Positions 1 through 4,101 of a stretch of DNA of 6,824 nucleotides are shown piece by piece. The translations under genes were made by a program, and so were the position numbers. Position 1 is the stretch's first letter. Each line of letters starts with the position of its first letter. This stretch comes from Patescibacteria group bacterium (GTDB taxonomy: Bacteria; Patescibacteria; UBA1384; XYA2-FULL-43-10; 1-14-0-10-43-13): the NCBI GenBank assembly GCA_023484645.1, contig JAMCZZ010000031.1, forward strand, positions 1 to 6,824, read 5' to 3'. The notes under the pieces are model-generated. The model had not been told where the DNA came from and did no database searches. It saw only the letters and a program-made list of their open reading frames with translations.

Positions 1-99
1 CCAGGCATCCAAACATGTTTGCGGAAATTTTTCAATATCCAGAAGCATATTTTTAGTATCGGCCCTTTTTGAATTAATATTATCCAGTCGTTCAGACAT
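1..99 (-). CDS. Probable bifunctional phosphoglucose/phosphomannose isomerase, N-terminal 33 residues (runs off the window)
   Basis: The minus strand from 99 reads open to the window edge for 33 codons. The start is ATG, with an AAAGGAG Shine-Dalgarno (104-110) 4 nt upstream. The peptide contains DTKNMLLDIEKFP followed by LDAW. As I remember the family, SIS-domain phosphoglucose/phosphomannose isomerases begin with a similar pattern (D-x-x-N-M-L, then F-P, then A-W) ahead of the sugar-phosphate-binding SIS domains. Such enzymes interconvert glucose-6-phosphate or mannose-6-phosphate with fructose-6-phosphate in the cytosol. No catalytic residues fall inside the window, so the assignment rests on about 25 residues. 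It is divergent from tsaC and has a good promoter of its own. The alternative is another SIS-domain protein. Confidence 0.55.
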   Translation of the reverse strand, partial: MSERLDNINSKRADTKNMLLDIEKFPQTCLDAW

Positions 100-129
100 C
101 GCTCTCCTTTTATTACGCTTGTTGTCTCT

Positions 130-158
130 ATTATATTTACTACGAGAAACAAAAACAA
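130..158 (-). promoter_or_regulatory. Promoter of the isomerase gene
   Basis: On the minus strand, TTGTTT (158-153) and a perfect TATAAT (135-130) are separated by 17 bp. The predicted start of transcription is near 123, which gives a leader of about 24 nt that includes the Shine-Dalgarno. Confidence 0.6.
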
Positions 159-204
159 TATGGCAGGTTAAATCAAAGTCATAATCATCTGGTGCAGAAA
201 TATA

Positions 205-248
205 TTGTTATGCTAAATATCGTCGATCGTGAATATTTAGCATAACAA
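205..248. repeat. Perfect 16-bp inverted repeat (possible operator or recombinase-type site)
   Basis: The arm TTGTTATGCTAAATAT (205-220) is followed, after 12 nt, by its exact reverse complement (233-248). The 12-nt spacer contains CGATCG. The element lies between the two divergent promoters of the isomerase and tsaC genes, about 25 bp upstream of the tsaC -10. No U-tract follows directly on either side, so it is a poor intrinsic terminator. Each arm also contains TGCTAAAT, which resembles the extended -10 seen elsewhere in the window. Possible roles are a regulator's operator, a small mobile or dispersed palindrome, or a recombination site; the sequence does not decide. Confidence 0.8.
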
Positions 249-270
249 GTCTTCGTTTTTTCTCATTTTG

Positions 271-279
271 TGCTAGAAT
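271..279 (+). promoter_or_regulatory. Extended -10 promoter of tsaC (leaderless)
   Basis: TGC-TAGAAT lies at 271-279 and the ATG starts 7 nt later, so the predicted transcript start (286-287) coincides with the start codon. The -35 region is only T-rich. There is no Shine-Dalgarno. The preceding bases make TTTTGTGCTAGAAT, which matches the tRNA promoter at 3911-3924 in 13 of 14 positions. Confidence 0.6.
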
Positions 280-286
280 AAAAGAC

Positions 287-886
287 ATGAAAATTATAAA
301 AATTACTAAAGACAATACTCAATTGCTGGTTGAAAAAGTCTCTGAAATAATCCGGAATAATGGAGTTGTGATTTTGCCTTTCGATACTGTATATGGATAT
401 GCCTGCAATCCAAAAAGTGATGCGGCTCTACAAAAGATATTTGAACTCAAAAAGAGAGATTTGGAGAAAACTATTGGATTGGCAACATCCGAAATTAAAG
501 ACATTCAAAAAATCTCACAACTCGATATTAATACTGAAAAATATATTAAAGACCGCATTCCCGGTAGATACACTTTTATTGTAAAAACAAAAAAAGATAT
601 TAGCATTTCAAAATTATGCTTTAAAAATGACACCATTGGAGTAAGGGTGCCTGAATCAAAGCTAATTTCAGATATTATTCAATCTTCCGACGGTATCATT
701 GCCCAAACTTCAGCTAACAAATCAGGCCTACTCGATTGTTATTCGGTAAATGAATTACGAGCTCAATATTCAGAAAATGAATTAAATCAAGTCGATCTAA
801 TAGTTGATGGGGGAGAGATTGAAAAAAATAATCCTTCTAGAATTTTTGATCTAACCAGCAAAGAATCCGTCGAAATTAAACGATAA
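287..886 (+). CDS. tsaC: L-threonylcarbamoyladenylate synthase (TsaC/YrdC/Sua5 family)
   Basis: This 199-aa protein is a single YrdC domain without the Sua5 C-terminal extension. The family condenses threonine, bicarbonate and ATP to threonylcarbamoyl-AMP, the first step of t6A37 modification of ANN-decoding tRNAs in the cytosol. Visible motifs are PFDTVYGYA (31-39, usually PTDTVYGL), the basic KKR (55-57) with K61 (substrate and ATP binding), PGRYTF (92-97), GVRVPES (118-124), TSANKSG (141-147), VDGGE (173-177) and PSRIFD (183-188, where families usually have PST[IV]VD). The start codon follows the -10 box directly, so translation is probably leaderless. It is divergent from the isomerase gene and converges on a small membrane-protein gene, with a shared terminator. 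A YciO-type paralogue is possible, but the motif set fits TsaC. Confidence 0.9.
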   Translation: MKIIKITKDNTQLLVEKVSEIIRNNGVVILPFDTVYGYACNPKSDAALQKIFELKKRDLEKTIGLATSEIKDIQKISQLDINTEKYIKDRIPGRYTFIVKTKKDISISKLCFKNDTIGVRVPESKLISDIIQSSDGIIAQTSANKSGLLDCYSVNELRAQYSENELNQVDLIVDGGEIEKNNPSRIFDLTSKESVEIKR

Positions 887-933
887 AAAATACCCCAACG
901 TTTTTTATTTATAAAATTTTTTAAAATTACTAT

Positions 934-971
934 AACTAAAATCGCCCCGACCAATCGGGGCGATTTTAGTT
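934..971. terminator. Bidirectional intrinsic terminator between convergent genes
   Basis: Perfect 17-bp stem (934-950 with 955-971) with a CCAA tetraloop. Its GC-rich core is CGCCCCGA/TCGGGGCG, and the outer part is A-rich on the left and T-rich on the right, which provides a U-tract in both directions. It serves tsaC from the left and the 983-1189 gene from the right. Confidence 0.92.
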
Positions 972-982
972 TAGAGAGTTCG

Positions 983-1189
983 CTACTTAAGTATTCCTGC
1001 TAAGTGAAGCAAGTAGAGAAATACTCCCAACGGGATAATAAATAGCGCCCAGCCCAATGATAATCCAACCGGTGAGCCCCATTCATCCCATCTCTGTCTT
1101 CGCTTCATCCAGTAATCCAAATCGCCAGCTTTATCTAAAACAGCTTTGTCGATTTCATCTGCGAATTTCCTTTTTTGTTCTCGATCCAT
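983..1189 (-). CDS. Small single-pass membrane protein, function unknown
   Basis: This is a 68-aa protein I do not recognise. Residues 1-40 are highly charged (MDREQKRKFADEIDKAVLDK, then a basic and aromatic stretch YWMKRRQRWDEW). Residues about 41-65 (VGLSLGWALFIIPLGVFLYLL and onward) form one hydrophobic helix. By the positive-inside rule the N-terminus is probably cytoplasmic. The start is supported by GGAG on the minus strand, 5 nt before the ATG. It converges with tsaC and ends just before the shared strong terminator, so it behaves like a real transcription unit. The layout resembles a 2TM/DUF-type small membrane protein, but only one helix is visible. No promoter is obvious; the nearest candidate is a TGC-TAGTAT box on the minus strand near 1384. 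Confidence 0.7.
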   Translation of the reverse strand: MDREQKRKFADEIDKAVLDKAGDLDYWMKRRQRWDEWGSPVGLSLGWALFIIPLGVFLYLLHLAGILK

Positions 1190-1233
1190 TTTTACTCCGA
1201 AAAAATTAATCTTTTGAGAACTATCTGATCGAC

Positions 1234-1253
1234 CATTCGACTTCGCTCATGGC
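1234..1253. repeat. Imperfect palindrome resembling dispersed TTCGAC-type repeats
   Basis: CCATTCGACTTCGCTCATGG has CCAT/ATGG ends around a TTCGACTTCGCTC core and is followed by GCAAGCC. From memory, close relatives (CCTTCGAC...GCTCAGG, then ACAAGC) occur as dispersed intergenic repeats in many environmental bacterial and CPR genomes. Only one copy is present here, so repeat status cannot be shown from this window. Confidence 0.4.
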
Positions 1254-1402
1254 AAGCCAAAATTCGGGATAGTTTTGGGGCCCTTGATTTTTACAGTTGG
1301 ACTCCTTTTGATGTACCCCAAGGGCAGGACAGGAGTATCTAAACCAACGAGTTTATTATATAAAATTTTCATAGAAAAACAATATACTAGCACTTCTGTT
1401 AG

Positions 1403-1427
1403 TCCTTCCGTAGCTTCACGCGAAGGA
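1403..1427. repeat. GC-rich hairpin, possible dispersed palindromic repeat
   Basis: TCCTTC (1403-1408) pairs with GAAGGA (1422-1427). An inner CGT/ACG pairing (1409-1411 with 1418-1420) closes an AGCTTC loop and leaves C1421 bulged. A T-rich stretch (1434-1442) follows, so a plus-strand terminator role is conceivable. However, no plus-strand gene lies immediately upstream. Its GC content contrasts with the flanks. It resembles CCTTCG-type intergenic repeats I recall from CPR genomes. Confidence 0.45.
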
Positions 1428-1451
1428 GGATACTTTTTCTTAATCTCTTAG

Positions 1452-1460
1452 TGCTATAAT
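1452..1460 (+). promoter_or_regulatory. Extended -10 promoter of the 135-aa protein gene
   Basis: TGC-TATAAT at 1452-1460 is a consensus extended -10; the -35 region is only T-rich. The predicted start near 1467 gives a leader of about 27 nt without a Shine-Dalgarno. A second, weaker TGC-TAGAAA lies at 1482-1490, directly before the ATG. Confidence 0.6.
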
Positions 1461-1493
1461 AGTAAGCGCTAAAATAATATTTGCTAGAAAAAA

Positions 1494-1901
1494 ATGATCC
1501 TATATAAAACAAAAATAAGGAAACTTGGTGGTACTAGTTACAAGGAGGTCGTCGAAAAAGCGCGAAGAGTTTATCACGACATTGAAAAGCGATCCAAAAG
1601 AAGCGCTTACCTGAAATCTGCGTATTTCAGTAAGAAAGTATTTTTCAACCTATTTTGGGAGCATATTAATCAAAAATCGCCAAGAGACAGGATTAGGCGA
1701 TTAAAGTTATTGCCTTGCGCGATAGAATTGATAGAAAATTCGAAAAATAAACCGACTTCAAAGAAAAACCCGAACAATAAAAATGAAATATTACATCGTT
1801 TTGGCGGAGTTACGCTTACTGGCGAATTATTTTATGTACAAATTAAAGAGAATGCTAAAACTAAAAGAAGAGATTTTATTTCTGTTTTCCCAGAAGAATA
1901 A
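1494..1901 (+). CDS. Conserved small protein of CPR type, possible BECR-fold (phage-type) nuclease
   Basis: The protein has 135 aa and no signal peptide or membrane segment. It is very basic: KTKIRKLGG near the N-terminus, a helical middle with RSAYLKSAYFSKK (about 36-48) and SPRDRIRRLKLLPCAIELIE (about 62-81), then a polar linker KNKPTSKKNPNNKNE. The C-terminus reads ILHRFGGVTLTGELFYVQIKE and RRDFISVFP, a beta-rich pattern with His and Arg followed by a strand ending in FISVFP. This resembles the PBECR/barnase-EndoU-colicin-RelE group of RNase-like domains. I also recall near-identical layouts as common uncharacterised proteins in CPR genomes. The nuclease idea is family-pattern inference; no active site is proven. 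It is transcribed alone, with no antitoxin-like partner adjacent, which argues against a simple toxin-antitoxin pair. Confidence 0.75.
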   Translation: MILYKTKIRKLGGTSYKEVVEKARRVYHDIEKRSKRSAYLKSAYFSKKVFFNLFWEHINQKSPRDRIRRLKLLPCAIELIENSKNKPTSKKNPNNKNEILHRFGGVTLTGELFYVQIKENAKTKRRDFISVFPEE

Positions 1902-1913
1902 GGTAAAATAAAA

Positions 1914-1953
1914 ATCTCCCGCAAGTGAGGTATATAAACCTCGTGCCGGAGAT
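1914..1953 (-). terminator. Hairpin with U-tract only on the minus strand (reverse-oriented terminator or structured RNA)
   Basis: The outer stem ATCTCC/GGAGAT (1914-1919, 1948-1953) and the inner stem GAGGT/ACCTC (1927-1931, 1938-1942, extended by two G-T wobbles) surround an internal loop. Read on the minus strand, the stem is followed by TTTTTATTTT, as in an intrinsic terminator. Read on the plus strand, it is followed by AATTACAA, which is not U-rich. No minus-strand gene lies immediately upstream, so its role is unclear. Confidence 0.5.
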
Positions 1954-1960
1954 AATTACA

Positions 1961-1975
1961 ATGTTATATTAACAT
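1961..1975. repeat. Short palindrome upstream of the hydrolase operon
   Basis: ATGTTA-TAT-TAACAT has 6-bp arms and a 3-bp spacer, about 40 bp upstream of the hydrolase start. It could be an operator. In AT-rich DNA a palindrome this short can also arise by chance. Confidence 0.3.
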
Positions 1976-2016
1976 GTAAGAAAATCATTGTCAATATACA
2001 CAAGATTGGAGAGAAT

Positions 2017-2580
2017 ATGGATACAAATTGCATTATCGTTCATGGAGGGCCGGGGAATTGGTTGCCGAGCGACAACCATGATTCTGGTGATTGGGGCTGG
2101 AGGCGCTGGACCCGAGAAAAATTGAACAACTTAGGAATTAACACCATAACTCCAGCAATGCCGGACCCATGGAATCCTAAATACGAGGATTATAAAAAAG
2201 AGTTTGAAAAATATCCTGTCAACGAAAACACCATTTTAGTCGGCCATAGTCGGGGGTGCGCTTTTTTGGTCCATTGGCTAGGAGACACTAAGCAAAAGAT
2301 TAAAAAACTAATATTGGTAGCGCCTTATAAAATTGCAACCGGAAACAATGAGCTTAAGAAAATATTCTATGGTTTTGAAATTGACCCTACAATAAAAGAC
2401 CGCGTTGGAGAGATCGTTTATTTTACTTCGAATAATGAGAAAGAAGAGGGGAAAGAGAGTTTGAAAATGTATCAAGATGTCTTGGGTGGAGAAATTATTA
2501 GCCTCCTAAACCACGGCCACTACACCCTCGCCGACATGGGAACTAACGAATTTCTAGAATTAATTAAGAAGATAATATAG
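2017..2580 (+). CDS. RBBP9/YdeN-like alpha/beta hydrolase
   Basis: This 187-aa protein has the size and order of the RBBP9/YdeN serine hydrolases. The first strand ends in IIVHGGPGNW (6-15). An acidic and aromatic stretch with WGWRRWTREKL follows, then ITPAMPDPWNP (44-54). The nucleophile elbow GHSRG (76-80) places the catalytic serine at 78. The conserved histidine is near the C-terminus in NHGHYT (165-170), most likely His168. The usual catalytic Asp, expected after the strand VYFTS (134-138), is replaced by NNE (139-141), so the acid is missing or supplied by Glu141. The substrate is unknown; cytosolic, no signal peptide. GGAGAG lies 3 nt before the ATG (5 nt from the GGAG core). Eleven bases separate it from the next gene, so the two form an operon. 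Confidence 0.85.
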   Translation: MDTNCIIVHGGPGNWLPSDNHDSGDWGWRRWTREKLNNLGINTITPAMPDPWNPKYEDYKKEFEKYPVNENTILVGHSRGCAFLVHWLGDTKQKIKKLILVAPYKIATGNNELKKIFYGFEIDPTIKDRVGEIVYFTSNNEKEEGKESLKMYQDVLGGEIISLLNHGHYTLADMGTNEFLELIKKII

Positions 2581-2591
2581 AGAGGAGAAAA

Positions 2592-2840
2592 ATGAAAAAC
2601 AAACGACCTTGGTTGGCGATAGTACTAAATATAATACTTCCTGGCTTGGGCTACCTTTATGTCGGCAGAAGAAAGGTTTTTGGGTATCTGCTAACCATTA
2701 GCAGTATCACCTCCTGGATTTGGTTCCCAACCAAAGACTTTATTCCATTAATTATTCATAGCCCAATGATAAATATCGGTCTAATATTGGTCACCGTCGC
2801 TTTTGCCTATGATGCTTATATTGAAGCAAAGACACCTTAG
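2592..2840 (+). CDS. Small membrane protein with two or three hydrophobic segments
   Basis: The protein has 82 aa. The first hydrophobic segment, AIVLNIILPGLGYLYVGR (about 9-26), carries an LPGLGYLYVG pattern. That pattern recalls the TM2/DUF5683-like small membrane proteins, which share P-G-x-G-x-x-Y-x-G before a basic turn (RRK). A short segment follows, GYLLTISSITSWIWF (about 31-45), then a final helix MINIGLILVTVAFAYDAY (about 59-76). GGAG with 5 nt spacing supports the ATG, and the 11-nt gap places it in an operon behind the hydrolase. Function is unknown; the pairing suggests a link, but nothing shows it. The DNA turns GC-rich soon after its stop. Confidence 0.75.
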   Translation: MKNKRPWLAIVLNIILPGLGYLYVGRRKVFGYLLTISSITSWIWFPTKDFIPLIIHSPMINIGLILVTVAFAYDAYIEAKTP

Positions 2841-2988
2841 ATCCTTTATTGCTTTGCAGTTTCATGTAATAAAACGGCCGGCAGGCCCAAAATCTCAGTT
2901 AGCCCTAGCAAAACAGAAAAACATTTCACAGAAAAAATATTCCCCTGCAATTTCACGGGATGAATGAATTCAGAATATTGCATGAAAG

Positions 2989-3016
2989 AAGCCGGCGGTA
3001 CAATGTCCGCCGGCTT
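2989..3016 (-). terminator. Intrinsic terminator of the methyltransferase gene
   Basis: A perfect 10-bp GC-rich stem, AAGCCGGCGG (2989-2998) with CCGCCGGCTT (3007-3016), encloses an 8-nt loop. On the minus strand it is followed by CTTTC, a short U-rich tail. It lies 18 bp beyond the methyltransferase stop. Confidence 0.8.
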
Positions 3017-3034
3017 TACTGTTTACCTGGTTGG

Positions 3035-3826
3035 CTATATAGTAGCTCTGGCTATTACCAGCTTATTACTGTCTTCTGTCTGTCCCTTTCGTGTTGCTGT
3101 AATTACTGTGCACACTCTTCCATCGTTACGAAGAGGTGCCGGGTTGAAGTAACGTGGTGGGTCGACCACCATTGCTTCTGAAATCTCATTCAGCACGTCA
3201 AGAGGATCAATCCTTCGGAACAAAGATGTCATTGTGTAGATAACGATCACCTTTTGACGCGCTACCCGAGTCATTTCTTTCACAATTGAACGCCAATTCC
3301 GGCTACAATCCAGAAGGTCTATGCAATAGGCAACATCGTAGGACATGTCAGCAAGGGGCGCTTTATTTGCATAGGAGTTAATGAATTTAACATCCGTCCC
3401 TTCCTGCTCACAAAGCTCCTGCCCTGCTTCAATGTAGCATTGACACCCGTCCAGACCAGCCATCTCTTCTACAAGGCCGTGCTTCCTCAGAAACACAGGA
3501 AGAAGGCCCGTGGCACATCCAAAGTCGATGGCAGAAGCGGGCCCCTGATCGGACCAGAGCTCATCGAGTAACATCTCGAACTCTGCCAGCTTGATCCCCA
3601 ACGAAACGCCCAGACCATAATTCCGAGCCCCGATTGACTCATACAATTCGATAACCTGAGGGTCGTCTAAACCGGTCAACCCTAGATTGCAAACGGCCCG
3701 AGACAACTCCTCTGAGACTTCTTCGACATTGTCCATGAGCGCACTGCTGAACATTACATCATCTTCCCCAACATGATGTTCTTGGAGAAAGCTACTGTAA
3801 CGTTGAATGATTCCTAGTTTGTCCAA
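3035..3826 (-). CDS. Class I SAM-dependent methyltransferase, probably horizontally acquired
   Basis: The protein has 263 aa. An N-terminal helical region (about 1-95) precedes a Rossmann-type methyltransferase core. Motif I is AIDFGCATG (99-107), which binds SAM. The acidic end of strand 2 is in AGLDGCQ (123-129). Motif II is DVAYCIDLL (164-172). Then come RNWRSIVKEMTRVARQ (176-191) and strand KVIVIY (192-197), as in Methyltransf_11-like enzymes. The acceptor is unknown. The start is TTG (3824-3826). It is supported by AGGAGGG 7 nt upstream, the best Shine-Dalgarno in the window, and no in-frame ATG precedes it. The gene is far richer in G+C than its neighbours and is isolated on its strand. 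The N-terminal region may be a substrate-recognition domain. The methyltransferase fold is well supported; the specific function is not. Confidence 0.85.
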   Translation of the reverse strand: MDKLGIIQRYSSFLQEHHVGEDDVMFSSALMDNVEEVSEELSRAVCNLGLTGLDDPQVIELYESIGARNYGLGVSLGIKLAEFEMLLDELWSDQGPASAIDFGCATGLLPVFLRKHGLVEEMAGLDGCQCYIEAGQELCEQEGTDVKFINSYANKAPLADMSYDVAYCIDLLDCSRNWRSIVKEMTRVARQKVIVIYTMTSLFRRIDPLDVLNEISEAMVVDPPRYFNPAPLRNDGRVCTVITATRKGQTEDSNKLVIARATI

Positions 3827-3864
3827 CTCTGTACCCTCCTCTCAAAGTATTTTTGGACTATGTA

Positions 3865-3892
3865 ATTATAACAGAAAGATACCATATGTCAA
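3865..3892 (-). promoter_or_regulatory. Consensus promoter of the methyltransferase gene
   Basis: On the minus strand, TTGACA (3892-3887) and TATAAT (3870-3865) are both perfect, 16 bp apart, with an extended TGT before the -10. The predicted start near 3858 gives a leader of about 32 nt that includes the AGGAGGG Shine-Dalgarno. This is unlike the promoters of the surrounding genes. Confidence 0.88.
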
Positions 3893-3895
3893 TAA

Positions 3896-3924
3896 TTGAT
3901 GGATTGTGAGTTTTGTGCTAAAAT
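3896..3924 (+). promoter_or_regulatory. Promoter of tRNA-Leu
   Basis: TTGATG (3896-3901) and TAAAAT (3919-3924) are 17 bp apart, with an extended TGC. The start is expected near 3931, 30 nt before the mature tRNA. Its -35 is only 3 bp from the -35 of the divergent methyltransferase promoter. Confidence 0.75.
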
Positions 3925-3960
3925 GAGCCTGCATAATTCAATTTTATTATATATATTTGT

Positions 3961-4047
3961 GCCGCGATGGCGGAATTGGTAGACGCGCACGACTCAAAAT
4001 CGTGTGAGAGTAATCTCATGTGGGTTCGATTCCCACCCGCGGCACCA
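3961..4047 (+). tRNA. trnL-CAA: tRNA-Leu, anticodon CAA
   Basis: This 87-nt class II tRNA has an encoded 3' CCA (4045-4047). The D arm carries GGTAGACGC. The anticodon stem CACGA/TCGTG encloses CTCAAAA, giving CAA, which reads UUG leucine codons. The long variable arm (TGAGAGTAATCTCATG region) is typical of tRNA-Leu. The T stem GTGGG/CCCAC carries the TTCGATT loop. The acceptor pairs GCCGCG with CGCGGC, but position 7 (A3967) faces C66 (C4037), an A-C mismatch. The discriminator is A73, as expected for leucine. It has its own promoter and a terminator shortly after. Confidence 0.96.
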
Positions 4048-4063
4048 ATACATATAATAAAAG

Positions 4064-4087
4064 AAAAAGCCTTTCTGGGCTTTTTTT
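4064..4087 (+). terminator. Intrinsic terminator of the tRNA-Leu transcript
   Basis: AAAAAGCC (4064-4071) pairs with GGCTTTTT (4078-4085), with a 6-nt loop and a T run to 4087. The next gene's extended -10 (TG at 4087-4088) begins within the last base of that T run. Confidence 0.85.
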
Positions 4088-4095
4088 GATATTAT
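4087..4095 (+). promoter_or_regulatory. Extended -10 promoter of the radical SAM gene (leaderless)
   Basis: TGA-TATTAT occupies 4087-4095. The ATG starts 6 nt later, exactly where transcription should begin. No Shine-Dalgarno and no clear -35 are present. The element abuts the tRNA terminator. Confidence 0.55.
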
Positions 4096-4101
4096 AAGTA
4101 T

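Larger units (their letters stand above)
1190..1493. other. 304-bp intergenic region rich in palindromes, no gene seen
   Basis: No open frame of note lies here. The left part (1220-1336) holds nested and interleaved inverted repeats: AACTATC/GATAGTT (1220-1226, 1268-1274), CCCTTG/CAAGGG (1281-1286, 1319-1324) and ACTCC/GGAGT (1301-1305, 1332-1336). The last two are interleaved as in a pseudoknot, though the arms are short. The middle (about 1340-1400) is AT-rich. A hairpin (1403-1427) and the promoter of the next gene follow. Confidence 0.5.
2850..3893. other. GC-rich segment of likely foreign origin
   Basis: Base composition changes sharply. By direct count 31 of 60 bases are G or C at 3301-3360 and 34 of 60 at 3481-3540, against 14 of 60 at 4441-4500. 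The segment holds one minus-strand methyltransferase gene with a complete set of expression signals. The left edge lies somewhere in the gene-free stretch 2841-2988 and the right edge between about 3840 and 3895. No transposase, integrase, terminal inverted repeat or convincing target duplication is visible. A chimeric assembly join is the main alternative to gene transfer. Confidence 0.55.

Noticed and set aside
884..912. A/T-only stem (ATAAAAAA with TTTTTTAT) just after tsaC
   Set aside because: No GC pairs, so it is weak as a terminator. The 17-bp hairpin at 934-971 explains termination.
2870..2892. GGCC-TGCC-GGCC hairpin followed by a T-rich stretch on the minus strand
   Set aside because: Only 4 bp of stem. 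The methyltransferase already has a far stronger terminator at 2989-3016.
2960..3181. Plus-strand open frames opposite the methyltransferase 3' end
   Set aside because: They overlap the well-supported minus-strand methyltransferase and its terminator hairpin, and have no recognisable motifs.
2864..3866. ATGTAAT at 2864-2870 and 3860-3866 as a possible target-site duplication flanking the GC-rich segment
   Set aside because: A shared 7-mer between two AT-rich stretches of about 100 bp is expected by chance, and the right copy lies inside the methyltransferase promoter, which would leave the gene's promoter outside the insert.
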